Shown: positions 30,027-40,228 of the stretch, in pieces
Position numbering within the stretch: position 1 is the first letter of the stretch
How the letters are laid out: each line of letters starts with the position of its first letter
Source: Pseudomonas tensinigenes
GTDB lineage: Bacteria > Pseudomonadota > Gammaproteobacteria > Pseudomonadales > Pseudomonadaceae
Length of the DNA stretch: 64,000 nt
Assembly: GCF_014268445.2 (NCBI RefSeq)
Contig: NZ_CP077089.1
Coordinates: forward strand, 6,552,001 to 6,616,000
Reading direction: 5' to 3'
Made by a program: the position numbers and the translations under genes
Notes under the pieces: generated by a model
The model's database searches: none
The model's input: the letters and a program-made list of their open reading frames with translations, nothing else
Told to the model about the DNA's origin: nothing

Positions 30027-31936
30027 CAGGACAGCGCCTCCAGCTCCGCCTGCATGCTTTCCAGCACCTCGAGGGCTTCCATCCACGCTTCTTCCAACTC
30101 GCCTTCGCGAACCTTCAGTTTGGCCTGCTCGGCCAACAGATCGCGTAATTCGTTCTTGCGCGCTGGCTCGTAGATGTCGCTGTCGCCAAGGCTCGCATCG
30201 ACCTTGGCGAGTTTCTCGTGGAGCTTGCCCAGTTCGGCTTCGAGCTTGTCGGCTTCACGCTTGTGCGGGGCCAGTTGCTGACGCAACGCGGCGGCCGCCT
30301 GACGCTGAGCCTTCTTGTCGGTCTTGTCCGGATTGACCGGGGTGTTGCTGACCGGCGCGTTGCGCTGGCGGTATTCCACCAGCCAGCGTGCGTAGTCTTC
30401 GAGGTCGCCATCGAACTCTTCGACCTTGCCGTCAGCGACCAGGTAGAAATTGTCGGTGGTGCTCTTGAGCAAATGCCGATCGTGAGACACCACCAGCACC
30501 GCGCCGCTGAATTCCTGCAGCGCCATGGTCAGCGCCAGGCGCATTTCCAGATCGAGGTGGTTGGTCGGTTCGTCGAGCAGCAACAGGTTCGGACGTTCCC
30601 AAGCGATCAGCGCCAAGGCCAGACGCGCCTTTTCGCCACCGGAGAAATTCAGTACCGGCTCATCGATGCGCGCGCCACGGAAGTCGAAACCACCGAGGAA
30701 ATCACGCAGGGTCTGCTCGCGTTCGGTCGGCGCCAGACGCTGCATGTGCAACAACGGGCTGGCCTTGGAATCCAACGAGTCGAGTTGATGTTGAGCGAAA
30801 TAGCCGACCACGGTGTTCTCGCCACGGGTCAGGCGCCCGGCGATCGGTGACAGTTCGCCGGCGAGGTTCTTGATCAGTGTCGATTTACCCGCGCCGTTCG
30901 GGCCAAGCAGGCCGATCCGCGCACCCGGGGTCAGTTGCAGCTTGACCTTCTCGAGGATGGTTTTTTCGCCGTAACCCAAGCTGGCATCGGACAGGTCGAT
31001 CAGCGGGCTGGAGATCTTGGTCGACTCGCGGAAGACGAAATCGAACGGTGAATCAACGTGGGCCGCCGACAACTCTTCCATCCGTTCCAAGGCTTTGATC
31101 CGGCTCTGCGCCTGACGGGCCTTGGTCGCTTGCGCCTTGAAGCGGGCGATGTAGCTTTCCATGTGCGCACGTTGCGCCTGCTGCTTCTCGTAGGCCTGTT
31201 GCTGCTGGGCCAGACGTTCGGCACGGGCGCGCTCGAACGCGGTGTAGCCGCCGCGATACAAGGTGATTTTGCGCTGATCGACGTGGGCCACGTGATCGAC
31301 GACTTCGTCGAGGAAATCGCGGTCGTGGGAGATCAGCAGCAAGGTGCCCGGATAGCTTTTCAGCCAATCTTCGAGCCAGATGATTGCGTCGAGGTCCAAG
31401 TGGTTGGTCGGTTCGTCGAGCAACAACAGGTCCGACGGGCACATTAATGCCTGCGCCAGGTTCAGACGCATCCGCCAGCCGCCGGAGAAATCCCCGACCT
31501 GACGATCCATCTGCTCGTTGGTGAAACCGAGACCGGCCAGCAGCTTGCGCGCCCGCGCATCGGCGGTGTAACCGTCGGCGCTGTCGAGTTCGGAATGCAG
31601 ACGGGCCTGAGCGGCACCGTCGTGCGCCGCTTCGGCGGCGGCGAGGTCACGTTGCACCTCACGTAGACGCAAGTCGCCATCGAGCACATAGTCGACGGCA
31701 AGGCGCTCAAGCGTCTCGATTTCCTGGCGCATGTGGGCGATGCGCCAGTCAGCCGGCAGGAAGCAATCACCCGAGTCGGGGTGCAGCTCACCCCGAATCA
31801 GGGCAAACAGGCTCGATTTGCCGGCGCCGTTGGCACCGATGAGGCCGGCTTTGTGGCCGGCGTGCAGGGTCAGCTCGGCGTCTTCTAGCAGACGTTGCGG
31901 GCCACGCTGTAAAGTCAGGTTCTGAAGTCGGATCAT
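30026..31936 (-). CDS. ABC-F ATPase, YheS-like
   Basis: 636 residues without membrane segments. Two ABC domains (Walker A GANGAGKSSLF near 36 and GPNGAGKSTLIKNLAG near 345; signatures FSGGWRMRL and FSGGEKARL; LLLLDEPTNHLDL in both) joined by a charged P-site linker, plus a C-terminal coiled coil. ABC-F proteins act on the ribosome in translation; this one is closest to YheS. The MscS gene follows in a coupled unit. Confidence 0.93.
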   Translation of the reverse strand: MIRLQNLTLQRGPQRLLEDAELTLHAGHKAGLIGANGAGKSSLFALIRGELHPDSGDCFLPADWRIAHMRQEIETLERLAVDYVLDGDLRLREVQRDLAAAEAAHDGAAQARLHSELDSADGYTADARARKLLAGLGFTNEQMDRQVGDFSGGWRMRLNLAQALMCPSDLLLLDEPTNHLDLDAIIWLEDWLKSYPGTLLLISHDRDFLDEVVDHVAHVDQRKITLYRGGYTAFERARAERLAQQQQAYEKQQAQRAHMESYIARFKAQATKARQAQSRIKALERMEELSAAHVDSPFDFVFRESTKISSPLIDLSDASLGYGEKTILEKVKLQLTPGARIGLLGPNGAGKSTLIKNLAGELSPIAGRLTRGENTVVGYFAQHQLDSLDSKASPLLHMQRLAPTEREQTLRDFLGGFDFRGARIDEPVLNFSGGEKARLALALIAWERPNLLLLDEPTNHLDLEMRLALTMALQEFSGAVLVVSHDRHLLKSTTDNFYLVADGKVEEFDGDLEDYARWLVEYRQRNAPVSNTPVNPDKTDKKAQRQAAAALRQQLAPHKREADKLEAELGKLHEKLAKVDASLGDSDIYEPARKNELRDLLAEQAKLKVREGELEEAWMEALEVLESMQAELEALS

Positions 31937-31986
31937 AATGGCGGCGGAGTCTACCAGCTTCGCTCACAACTGGCGCGAGTAGCACG

Positions 31987-32448
31987 ATGTCCTCTGACCT
32001 GTGGAGCTTTTCCCTTGCCACCTACGCCCGACCGGGCGTGGAAGATGCTTGTCTGCAACTGCAAACGGCGGGCGCGAATGTGTGCCTGCTGCTGTGTGGT
32101 TTGTGGCTGGAACAACGCGGGGTGACTTGCGATGAACAACGCGTAAGGCAGCTTCAGGCGCTGACCGGTCAGTGGGATATCGAGGTGGTGCAGCCGCTGC
32201 GAACCCTGCGCATGCAATGGAAAGCGCGGGCGGTGGATGACGCGGTTTTGAAAGGCATGCGCGAGCAGATCAAATCACTGGAGCTGGAAGCTGAGCGAGC
32301 GTTGCTGTCACGGCTTGAGGGTGTGGCGCAGGAGTGGATGGAAAACGACGCAGGCTCGGAAACCTGGCTGGAAGAATTGGCCGGCACGGCAGCCAGCCCG
32401 AACCGCGACGCGCTGCAAGTGCTGCGCGTCGCGGCAACCGACACTTAG
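31987..32448 (+). CDS. TIGR02444 family protein (DUF2390)
   Basis: 153 residues, helical. It opens SSDLWSFSLATYARPGVEDACL and has the GANVCLLLCGLWL segment typical of this gammaproteobacterial family. Function unknown. Divergent from the ABC-F gene; its stop overlaps the algP stop by four bases. Confidence 0.87.
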   Translation: MSSDLWSFSLATYARPGVEDACLQLQTAGANVCLLLCGLWLEQRGVTCDEQRVRQLQALTGQWDIEVVQPLRTLRMQWKARAVDDAVLKGMREQIKSLELEAERALLSRLEGVAQEWMENDAGSETWLEELAGTAASPNRDALQVLRVAATDT

Positions 32449-33668
32449 GAAGCGCTGGTTGGGTTGTTGCTGGTGCTCGACACAGCGGCTGGCGATGGCG
32501 CAGTCGATGGCGTCGAGGTAGTCGCGGCTGGAGCAGCTGCCGATGGCGCAGCCGACGCTGCCGGTGCGGCAGGCTTAGCGGCAGGCGCGGTAGCCGGTTT
32601 AGCGGCAGCTGGTTTGGCAGCGGCTGGTTTGGCAGCGGCTGGCTTTTTAACGGCTGGTTTTGCAGCTGGTTTTGCAGCTGGCTTGGCGGCTGGTTTTGCA
32701 GCAACAGGTTTGGCAGCAGCATTCGCTGGCTTGGCAGCAGCGGCCGGTTTAGCGGCTGGCTTGGCTGCCGGTTTGGCGGCGGCATTCACGGCTGGCTTGG
32801 CAGCAGCTTTTGCTGGTGCTTTTGCAGCTGGTTTGGCGGCAGCTGGTTTAGCGACAGTCTTGGCAGCTGGTTTTGCAGCAGCAGTTTTAGCAGCAGGTTT
32901 TGCGGCAGCTTTGGCAGCAGGTTTAGCTGCGGCGGTTTTCGCTGGAGCAGCTTTTGCTGCAGCTGGTTTGGCGGCTGGTTTTGCAGCGGCGGCACGGGTA
33001 GCCGGCTTGGCAGCGGCAGTACGCGCAGCAGGTTTTGCCGCCGTGGTTTTAACCGCTGGTTTTGCAGCGCTCGCCGCAGCAGGTTTCTTCGCTGCAGGTT
33101 TTGCGGCCGCTTTGGCAGCTGGTTTTGCAGCGGCTTTTACCGGTGTTTTTGCAGCTGGCTTGGCAGCGGTTTTAGCAGCAGGCTTGGCCGCTGCGGTTTT
33201 CGCTGGAGCTTTTGCAGCAGCAGGTTTGGCTGCAGCTTTCTTCGCCGGTGCCGCTGCCGGTTTGGCTGCGCGGGTGGACAATACTTTGCCCACGGCTTCT
33301 TGAACGCGACCAACACCCTGAGCCAGTTTCAGGCTTTCCTGGGCATCGCGCTTGAGTTGCAGAATGTAGCTGCGAGTGTCGGACTGACGATCCTTCAAGG
33401 CATCGAGCAGGTCTTCCAGTTCTTTCACGGCGCCTTTGGCTTTGGTCTGTGCCTTGGCTTTGCCGGCGGCAGCTGCGTCCTGCAATTTGGTGCGGGACTT
33501 GTGCAGTTTTTCTTGCGCCTTGCCGCGTTGCTTTTCCAGTTTGGCGAGCAGTTTTTCAGCATCAGCCAAAGCTTGAGAGCAAGCGTTTTCCAGATGCTCG
33601 AGCAAGCTGCCCGAGAGTTGTTGGAGTAAGTGCAACGGAGTATTTACAGGCTTCTTGGTGGCCGACAT
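32445..33668 (-). CDS. algP: AlgP, histone H1-like alginate regulator
   Basis: 407 residues. The N-terminal ~130 residues form a charged coiled coil (LLAKLEKQRGKAQEKLHKSR); residues ~135–370 are a low-complexity run of KPAA/AAKPAAK units like eukaryotic histone H1 tails; the last ~35 are Ser/Thr/Ala/Pro. AlgP influences alginate genes in P. aeruginosa and binds DNA. The repeat DNA is a tandem series of short GC-rich units, known to be unstable in P. aeruginosa, so its length may vary among strains. Confidence 0.92.
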   Translation of the reverse strand: MSATKKPVNTPLHLLQQLSGSLLEHLENACSQALADAEKLLAKLEKQRGKAQEKLHKSRTKLQDAAAAGKAKAQTKAKGAVKELEDLLDALKDRQSDTRSYILQLKRDAQESLKLAQGVGRVQEAVGKVLSTRAAKPAAAPAKKAAAKPAAAKAPAKTAAAKPAAKTAAKPAAKTPVKAAAKPAAKAAAKPAAKKPAAASAAKPAVKTTAAKPAARTAAAKPATRAAAAKPAAKPAAAKAAPAKTAAAKPAAKAAAKPAAKTAAAKPAAKTVAKPAAAKPAAKAPAKAAAKPAVNAAAKPAAKPAAKPAAAAKPANAAAKPVAAKPAAKPAAKPAAKPAVKKPAAAKPAAAKPAAAKPATAPAAKPAAPAASAAPSAAAPAATTSTPSTAPSPAAVSSTSNNPTSAS

Positions 33669-33860
33669 GGTTTACCTCCTGGCTGACGTGAGTGCGGCTC
33701 ATACTAGACCTCTGCAGTTACCGCCGCTAGGGCATCTTGACAGTATCGATTGCGTTGCGTTGCACCGAATCGAAAATGTTCTGCGCGAAGTCAAAAGCAG
33801 TTCACCGTTGGCGACGTTCGCGCTGGCATAATCCACCCCATCTCAGGACGGAGAGTGCCC

Positions 33861-34526
33861 ATGTCGCGCTACTTTTTTTTATCCCTCTGGATGATTTTTT
33901 CGGCCGCTCATGCGGACGAAAAAACCACCGCGAATGATGCTCACGATCTGGCCTACAGCCTCGGTGCCAGCCTCGGTGAACGGCTGCGCCAGGAAGTCCC
34001 GCAATTGCAGATTCAAGCGTTGGTCGACGGCTTGCAGCAAGCCTATCAAGGCAAGCCGCTGGCATTGAGCGAGGCCCGCATCGAGCAGATTCTGGCCGAT
34101 CACGAATCGCAGAATGCCGAACACTCGGCACAGCCTTCGAGCGACGCGGCGATGGAAAACGAACAGCGTTTTCTCACCGCTGAAAAAGCCAAACCAGGCG
34201 TGAAGGAACTGGCCGACGGCATCCTGCTCACCGAGCTGACGCCTGGCACCGGCACCAAGGCCGGGCCTGACGGAAAGGTGCAGGTGCTGTATGTCGGGCG
34301 ACTACCCGACGGGACAGTGTTCGATCAGAACACTCAGCCGCAATGGTTCAATCTCGACAGTGTGATTGCCGGGTGGCGCACTGCGTTGCAGAACATGCCG
34401 GTGGGCGCGAAATGGCGTCTGGTGATTCCATCGGATCAGGCCTATGGCGCCGACGGTGCCGGCGACTTGATCGCACCGTTCACACCGCTGGTGTTCGAAG
34501 TCGAATTGCGTGGTGCGACCAGTTGA
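33861..34526 (+). CDS. FKBP-type peptidyl-prolyl isomerase, exported
   Basis: 221 residues. A signal peptide (FFLSLWMIFSAAHAD) precedes an FKBP_N dimerisation region (DLAYSLGASLGERLRQ) and a C-terminal FKBP domain (VQVLYVGRLPDGTVFDQN; WRLVIPSDQAYG). A periplasmic folding catalyst of the FkpA/Mip type. ATG 33861 follows GGAGAG. It lies between algP and algQ, the order known in P. aeruginosa. Confidence 0.92.
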   Translation: MSRYFFLSLWMIFSAAHADEKTTANDAHDLAYSLGASLGERLRQEVPQLQIQALVDGLQQAYQGKPLALSEARIEQILADHESQNAEHSAQPSSDAAMENEQRFLTAEKAKPGVKELADGILLTELTPGTGTKAGPDGKVQVLYVGRLPDGTVFDQNTQPQWFNLDSVIAGWRTALQNMPVGAKWRLVIPSDQAYGADGAGDLIAPFTPLVFEVELRGATS

Positions 34527-34534
34527 TCGGGCAA

Positions 34535-34571
34535 CAAAAAACGGTGCGCTTGGGGGCGCACCGTTTTTTTG
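34535..34571. terminator. Bidirectional terminator between FKBP and algQ
   Basis: AAAAAACGGTGCGC-TTGGGG-GCGCACCGTTTTTTT: a long stem with T-runs on both strands between two convergent genes. Confidence 0.95.
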
Positions 34572-34584
34572 ATCAGGGTTCGGA

Positions 34585-35043
34585 TCAGGCCTGAACCGGA
34601 TCCTCTTCCTTGTGTGCTGTGTGCAGCACTTCAATCAGGCAGTCTTCGAGTTCGAAGCGCTCGTGCAACAGGCCACCGAGTTCCTTGAACTTCTCGGCTA
34701 CGCACTTGCCTTCATCGCACAGATCGTTGAAGGCGAGCAGCTTCTCGGTGATGACGTCGATGCGCGGATAGATCGTCTCGGCGAGCTCCAGACCGCGCTT
34801 GTCGTTGAACGCCTTGGCTTCGCCAGTCAGCTGTTCATAGATTTCGAAGTGCCCGGCCGATACATAATCGACCAACACACCGCAGAATTCCTGCAAGGGC
34901 TTGCGGCTCTCGGACAGCGACTCAGGCTGTGCGCCGAGCTTGTCGTAGGCGCCGATCAGCTCTTCACGCTCCTGCAACCAGCGGTCGATCAGCAGATGAA
35001 CTCCACCCCAGCGTTCCTGAGCATTCTGACAACTTTCGAGCAT
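34585..35043 (-). CDS. algQ: AlgQ, Rsd-type anti-sigma-70 factor
   Basis: 152 residues, all helical. [20 protein letters not shown] is the Rsd/AlgQ opening; ATG 35043 was preferred to the start nine codons upstream. AlgQ binds region 4 of sigma-70 and shifts promoter choice, including alginate and siderophore genes in P. aeruginosa. It belongs to the algP–FKBP–algQ–dsbB block. Confidence 0.93.
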   Translation of the reverse strand: MLESCQNAQERWGGVHLLIDRWLQEREELIGAYDKLGAQPESLSESRKPLQEFCGVLVDYVSAGHFEIYEQLTGEAKAFNDKRGLELAETIYPRIDVITEKLLAFNDLCDEGKCVAEKFKELGGLLHERFELEDCLIEVLHTAHKEEDPVQA

Positions 35044-35226
35044 GGCGATCTCTCTTCCCTTGTGGGTCATGCTGCTCTACACCCGCGCCCCTCTTTTGAT
35101 TTTGACTTGGGGGACGGCCGGGCAGAGCGTCATCGAGCAACATAAATCCAATGACACGTGCGGGCCAGATTATGCCCGCACGCCTATGGCTTCAAGGTAC
35201 GCAGGAGATAAAGTTCATACAAGTGT

Positions 35227-35778
35227 TTAATCCCGCAGCAGCTGCCGGTGCGACGCTTCGCCGCTGAGCGGGCGTTGCAGAGCACTCCAGACCAGCCGTA
35301 ACAATTGATATACCGCCAGTATCGATACCGCGACAAAGAACAACAGGCTCCACTCCGGGATGCTCAGGTCGAACAGCGTCCAGGATATTTCCGCGCAATC
35401 GGTGCCGCCGCTAAACATCCTTTGCAAGGCGCAGATCCAAGGCAGACCACTGAACAATGTCTCGGGGTGCGGGGTACATTTGAGCAGTTGCAGCATCGGG
35501 TCACTCTGTATCAATACCTGTCGCCAGGCAGCCGTAGTGCCGCCCAGGCTCGCGACCAGCGTCAACAGCCAGTAGAACCACAAACCGACACGCCCGGGGC
35601 CGTGCACCGCTGCCATGCCACTGGACACGCACAGCAGCGTGAGGAACAGGCGCTGCACCAGACACAGGCTGCACGGCGTCAGACCGACAGCATATTCAAG
35701 ATAATAGGAAGCTCCCAGAGCAAAGGCCCCCGCAGTGAAAGCCATGAAGAACAAGGAGCGTGAGCAGGCCAACGACAT
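35227..35778 (-). CDS. dsbB: Disulfide bond formation protein B (DsbB/DsbH)
   Basis: 183 residues with four membrane helices. The first periplasmic loop has the redox pair TPCSLCLVQR and the second loop the pair KC…DC (near 100 and 127), both required to reoxidise DsbA using ubiquinone. A paralogue known as dsbH lies at this position in P. aeruginosa. Located between algQ and hemY. Confidence 0.93.
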   Translation of the reverse strand: MSLACSRSLFFMAFTAGAFALGASYYLEYAVGLTPCSLCLVQRLFLTLLCVSSGMAAVHGPGRVGLWFYWLLTLVASLGGTTAAWRQVLIQSDPMLQLLKCTPHPETLFSGLPWICALQRMFSGGTDCAEISWTLFDLSIPEWSLLFFVAVSILAVYQLLRLVWSALQRPLSGEASHRQLLRD

Positions 35779-35970
35779 GGCTTTTCCGTAACAGTAGAGA
35801 CAGACGGTTACGGTAGAGGAAAGCGTGTCAGCCTTTCAAGGCGAGGCCCTGCCGACAGTTCACCAGAGGTGTAGGGAAAACCCGACAGATTCAAGAGGAA
35901 ATGGTGTAGCCCGCTGTAGGACTTTGCCTGGGACGATTGCTGAAGTTGAAATTTCAGCCACAAAAGGTAA

Positions 35971-35992
35971 GCGAGGGAGCGAGCTCCCTCGC
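35971..35992. repeat. Perfect palindrome after hemY
   Basis: GCGAGGGAGC-GA-GCTCCCTCGC: ten-base arms with a 2-base centre, 5 bases beyond the hemY stop. The core resembles family 1 REP bases (GGGAGCGAGC), so this may be a degenerate REP; it could also end the hem operon transcript, though the following T-run is poor. Confidence 0.6.
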
Positions 35993-35996
35993 CACT

Positions 35997-37235
35997 TCAG
36001 ACCTGCGCTGGAACCGGCAACGGCGCGGCCAGCAGGCGTTCGTCCAGCAGACCGAGGCCTTCCTGGAACAACTGATTGCTGCGTTCGGTATCGCCCAACT
36101 GTGCAAGCAGGCGCGCCAGCTCTGCACAGGCCTCCGGATTGCGCTGCACACGCAGGCTGCTTTCCAGATAATCCCGCGCTTTACCCCAAAGGCTGGTTTG
36201 CAGACACAACCGACCGAGGGTCAACAGCAAGCTCGGATCGTTCGAATGTTCCTTCAGCCAGCCTTCGGCAGTTTGCAACTGACGGGCCGGATCGCTGCCG
36301 CGCACCAGACCATAGAGACGGGCCAGATGGCTGTCGTACTTGCGCTTGAGGGCAGTGCGCAGCACTTCTTCCGCTTCGACCTGAGCGCCCAACTGCCGCA
36401 ACTGTTCGGCATACGCCAGCACCAACGGCGGTTCCTGACGCTGTGCCGAGGTGAGTTGCTCCCAGGCGCGCGTGAGCGACTGCAAACCAACGCTGCCATC
36501 CTCTTCACGCTGTGCGGCCAGCGACAGGTTTTCACCCCAGGCGCGGCGTTCGAGTTCGGCCAGTTCAGCACGCGGCAGGACTTTGTCCTTGCGCAATTCC
36601 GGCAGCAAACGAATCACCGCCGACCATTCGCCGCGCTGCTGATACAAGCGCTGCAACTGACGCAGTGTCTGCGCATTGTGTGGATGCCGATCATGCATCG
36701 CTTGCAGGGTCACCAAGGCACCGTCGGTATCACCACGATCGGTCTGCAACTGCGCATGGCTCAGAGCGATCGCCAGCTCTGCCTGCGGCTGACGCTCCAG
36801 TGCGCGCTCCAGCAAACGATCGCACTCTTCGTAATTGCCTTGCTCGTTGGCCGCGCGGGCAGCGCCGAGGTAATACAGCAATGGCTGGCGCTCGGCTTCA
36901 GCCGCTCGATACAGATGACGCTGCGCGCTGGCCCAGCGACCTTCGGCCAGATCCAGTTGACCGTGCTCGATCGCCACTTGCACGCGACGACTGCGGTTGC
37001 GTCGCGACCAGGGATTGACCACGCCACTGGAGGTCATGACCAGCTCGACCAAGGCCTTGATGCCCCAGATCAGCAGCCACAACACCGCGATCACCGCCAG
37101 CGTTGCCCAAAGACTCGCTTCGTAACGGAAGCTCTTGTAGGCAATCAGCACGTAGCCGGAATGCTGGGCCACTGCAAAGCCCAGTGCCGCCGTCGCCGCG
37201 ATCACCAGAAACACGATCACATACAGGCGTTTCAT
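35997..37235 (-). CDS. hemY: HemY, haem-biosynthesis-associated membrane TPR protein
   Basis: 412 residues. Two N-terminal membrane helices (MKRLYVIVFLVIAATAALGF; LWATLAVIAVLWLLIWGIK) are followed by a tetratricopeptide-rich cytosolic region. Not related to the Gram-positive HemY oxidase. Its role is unclear; it is always in the hemCDXY operon. ATG overlaps the hemX stop (ATGA). Last gene of the operon. Confidence 0.94.
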   Translation of the reverse strand: MKRLYVIVFLVIAATAALGFAVAQHSGYVLIAYKSFRYEASLWATLAVIAVLWLLIWGIKALVELVMTSSGVVNPWSRRNRSRRVQVAIEHGQLDLAEGRWASAQRHLYRAAEAERQPLLYYLGAARAANEQGNYEECDRLLERALERQPQAELAIALSHAQLQTDRGDTDGALVTLQAMHDRHPHNAQTLRQLQRLYQQRGEWSAVIRLLPELRKDKVLPRAELAELERRAWGENLSLAAQREEDGSVGLQSLTRAWEQLTSAQRQEPPLVLAYAEQLRQLGAQVEAEEVLRTALKRKYDSHLARLYGLVRGSDPARQLQTAEGWLKEHSNDPSLLLTLGRLCLQTSLWGKARDYLESSLRVQRNPEACAELARLLAQLGDTERSNQLFQEGLGLLDERLLAAPLPVPAQV

Positions 37236-38374
37236 GGCGTGGCCTCCTGCGCAGTATTGGCCGCAGGTTTGGCAAAGGGTTTCACCGACTCTTCGGCGTT
37301 GACGTTGCGTCGCTCAAGGTAGGCTTGCACGGCACTGAGGGTGCCGGCCAGATCAGGCGTCGTGACTGTGACCGGTTCCTTGCTCAACTCACCGACCTGT
37401 TCCAGCATCACTTTGCTTTGCGGATTGTCCGGATTGAAATTGCCCTTGAGCACATCGCGCGCTTCGGCCAGTGCCTGGGTGTAGACCGGCGCCTGCCCGT
37501 TGAGGGCGGCCCACTGTGCCTGCTCCAGTGCCAGGCTCAGCGCCAGGCGCACCTGACTCAGGCTCTGCCCGGCCAGCAGCGGCCGCACATTTTTGTCGGC
37601 GTTGAAATCGATACGGATGTAGCGCGAGACCTGATCCCACCATTGCGCCCAACGACTGGCACCGTCACCGTCAGCGGTCAGGCCCAGCAGTGATTCGCCG
37701 CGATCCTTGTACTCCGGCGCCAGCTCGGTGAGTTCGATGACTTGATCACGCAGTGCGCCGAGACGCAGGAACAGTCCGGTGCGATCCGGCTGCGCGGTGC
37801 TGCGCAGCGCCACCAGGGTTTTTGCCACTTGCTCGCGAGCAGCAAAAGAGCCGGGATCGTTCTGCTCACGGAGGATTTCGTCAGCGCCCTGCACCAGTGC
37901 CTGAGCACTGCTGATGTCCTGCAACGCCGAAAGACGCAAGCTGGCCAGACGCAGCAGGTGCTCGGCCTCGGCCAGACGCCAGTCCTTGCGGCTGGCACCG
38001 AGAACCGTTTCCAGACGCTGATTAAGGCGCTGTTGATCGCCCTGAAGTTGCGTCACCAGACGCTGGCGCTCGGCAAGTTCGTCGGCCCCCGGTAGCTGCG
38101 CGAGGCGCTCGGTCAGGCGCTGCTCATTGAGCTTCAGGCTCTGCGCCTGATCGTTCAATGCCTGCACTTCACCGGACTGCTGCTGAGTATTGGTCTGCAG
38201 GTGACGGACCTGCCAGACACCCCAGCCACCGATCGCGACGCCGGCAGCGCCGAGCAACAGGGCGACGATGGCCAGTCCATTGCCTCGGCGCGGCTCTATG
38301 GCCGGCGGTGGAGTTTCAACCTGGGTTTCAATCACAGGTTGCACATCATCTTTAGGCAAGGCTGTTTCGCTCAC
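37232..38374 (-). CDS. hemX: HemX, membrane-anchored uroporphyrinogen-related protein
   Basis: 380 residues, GTG start (38374). Short Pro/Glu N-terminus, one membrane helix (GLAIVALLLGAAGVAIGGWG), then a long coiled coil and helical periplasmic domain. Annotated as a putative uroporphyrinogen-III methylase in databases, but no SAM-binding motif is seen, so a catalytic role is unlikely. Stop overlaps hemY start. Confidence 0.92.
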   Translation of the reverse strand: MSETALPKDDVQPVIETQVETPPPAIEPRRGNGLAIVALLLGAAGVAIGGWGVWQVRHLQTNTQQQSGEVQALNDQAQSLKLNEQRLTERLAQLPGADELAERQRLVTQLQGDQQRLNQRLETVLGASRKDWRLAEAEHLLRLASLRLSALQDISSAQALVQGADEILREQNDPGSFAAREQVAKTLVALRSTAQPDRTGLFLRLGALRDQVIELTELAPEYKDRGESLLGLTADGDGASRWAQWWDQVSRYIRIDFNADKNVRPLLAGQSLSQVRLALSLALEQAQWAALNGQAPVYTQALAEARDVLKGNFNPDNPQSKVMLEQVGELSKEPVTVTTPDLAGTLSAVQAYLERRNVNAEESVKPFAKPAANTAQEATP

Positions 38375-38390
38375 GTATCCATCCTTTGCA

Positions 38391-39152
38391 TTAGAAAACG
38401 GGTACGGGATGCTCCCGTAGCGCCGTCAGCAAAGCCGCGGCACTCGCGCCGCGGCAATCCACAACTGTTTGAGCCCCGGTGGCAAATGCCTGCTCGGCGA
38501 CTCTTGGGCTTGGTACAAACAACGGCAATTGCGCGATTGTCGGCCAGGCATCGCCGGCCATCTGACGCAGGTGCTCGAAACCCTGTCCACTGCTGACCAC
38601 CAGCCCGTTCAAGCGTTCCGCTTCGATCCGCCGCGACAGTTCCTTCGGGGCGTAGGCTGGCAGATCACGTCGATACAACTCCAGATACTCGACACTAGCA
38701 CCTAGCTCGCGCAGGCGCTCGGCGAGTAGTTCGCGGCCGCCCTCACCGCGCAGGATCAACACCCGCGCACCGGACTGGCCGACCGCCTCACGCAGACGCG
38801 GCAATTGCAGCAAGGCTTCGCTGTCATCACCGGCGGCCGGGAAATTCGCGTCCAGACCGTGATCCAGCAGAATCTGCGCGGTCGCCGCGCCGACACTGAA
38901 CCAAGGCATCGTCAGCGCAGAACTGCCGTCGAGCAGATCCAGCGCAATACGTGCCGCGGGCTTGCTGACGACGATCACTGCGCTGCAACCGGACAGTTGC
39001 GCCATCGACTGACGCATTTTGTCAGAGACTGGCAGCGGGACAATTTCCAAAAGCGGCAGGCAACTGCTGAAAATCCCCTGCGCGGCCAACGTCGCGGCCA
39101 GCGCCGCACAGTCTTGCGCAGGGCGTGTCAGCAGCAGGCGCCAGCCAGTCAC
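38391..39152 (-). CDS. hemD: Uroporphyrinogen-III synthase
   Basis: 253 residues, GTG start overlapping the hemC stop (GTGA). Two Rossmann-like lobes with the typical WRLLLTRP opening, [12 protein letters not shown], and [14 protein letters not shown] near the C-terminal lobe. It closes and isomerises hydroxymethylbilane to uroporphyrinogen III. Sequence divergence is usual for HemD. Confidence 0.95.
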   Translation of the reverse strand: MTGWRLLLTRPAQDCAALAATLAAQGIFSSCLPLLEIVPLPVSDKMRQSMAQLSGCSAVIVVSKPAARIALDLLDGSSALTMPWFSVGAATAQILLDHGLDANFPAAGDDSEALLQLPRLREAVGQSGARVLILRGEGGRELLAERLRELGASVEYLELYRRDLPAYAPKELSRRIEAERLNGLVVSSGQGFEHLRQMAGDAWPTIAQLPLFVPSPRVAEQAFATGAQTVVDCRGASAAALLTALREHPVPVF

Positions 39153-40090
39153 TCGTGACCTGCCTCGCCGTAGACCGCTTTGAGAATGTCGTCGGCGCCC
39201 TGGCTGAGCAAGTCTTCAGCGACCTTGACGCCCAATGCTTCGGCATCGGTACGCGGCGCGCGCGCCTCAGCGCTCAGCAGCTTGCCGCCACTCGGTTCAC
39301 CGACCAGACCACGCAACCATAACTGCTCGCCTTCGAGCACCGCATAGCAGGCGATCGGCACTTGGCAGCCGCCATTCAAATGTTTGTTGAGGGCACGTTC
39401 AGCGGTGACCCGCGACGAGGTATCGGCGTGATGCAGCGGCGCGAGCAAGGCGTGGATTTCAGTGTCGGCGCTACGGCATTCAATGCCGACCGCACCTTGG
39501 CCACCGGCCGGCAGACTGTCGTCGACGCTGATCGCCGAGGTGATGCGGTCTTCGAAACCAAGACGGATCAGACCGGCCGCCGCGAGGATGATCGCGTCGT
39601 ACTCACCGGCATCGAGCTTGGCCAGGCGCGTGTTGACATTGCCACGCAAGAAGCGGATTTGCAGGTCCGGACGACGGGTCAGCAACTGTGCCTGACGACG
39701 CAGACTCGACGTGCCGACAATGCTGCCGGCAGGCAACGCCTCCAGGCTGGCATAGGTGTTGGAGACGAAAGCATCACGCGGATCTTCACGCTCGCAGATG
39801 CAGAACAGGCCAAGGCCTTCAGGGAAGTCCATCGGCACGTCTTTCATCGAGTGCACAGCGATATCGGCTTCGTTTTCCAGCAGCGCGGTTTCCAGTTCTT
39901 TGACGAACAGGCCCTTGCCGCCGATCTTCGACAGGGGCGAATCAAGCAGCTTGTCGCCGCGACTGACCATGGGCACCAGCGTCACCAGCAAACCCGGATG
40001 GGCCGCTTCCAGACGAGCTTTGACGTATTCGGCCTGCCAGAGGGCCAGCGCACTTTTACGGGTGGCGATGCGGATTTCGCGAGAGGACAT
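39149..40090 (-). CDS. hemC: Porphobilinogen deaminase (hydroxymethylbilane synthase)
   Basis: 313 residues. The dipyrromethane cofactor cysteine lies in [14 protein letters not shown], and the arginine-rich substrate loop [12 protein letters not shown] is intact. Polymerises four porphobilinogens. First gene of hemCDXY, 138 bases downstream of algR. Confidence 0.97.
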   Translation of the reverse strand: MSSREIRIATRKSALALWQAEYVKARLEAAHPGLLVTLVPMVSRGDKLLDSPLSKIGGKGLFVKELETALLENEADIAVHSMKDVPMDFPEGLGLFCICEREDPRDAFVSNTYASLEALPAGSIVGTSSLRRQAQLLTRRPDLQIRFLRGNVNTRLAKLDAGEYDAIILAAAGLIRLGFEDRITSAISVDDSLPAGGQGAVGIECRSADTEIHALLAPLHHADTSSRVTAERALNKHLNGGCQVPIACYAVLEGEQLWLRGLVGEPSGGKLLSAEARAPRTDAEALGVKVAEDLLSQGADDILKAVYGEAGHE

Positions 40091-40228
40091 GGATCAATCC
40101 GTACTGAATAGATACGGCGGATAATAACAGCTCAGCCAAATCCACTTTGACTTGAATCAGAAACGGCGTGGCCTCCCTGGCCGGCAATGCCTGGTAAATA
40201 GAATGAAGAACCGCCCGGAATGACCGGG

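Noticed and set aside
32334..33629. Gly/Ser/Cys-rich frames antisense to algP
   Set aside because: Low-complexity mirror of the KPAA repeats; not a glycine-rich protein gene.
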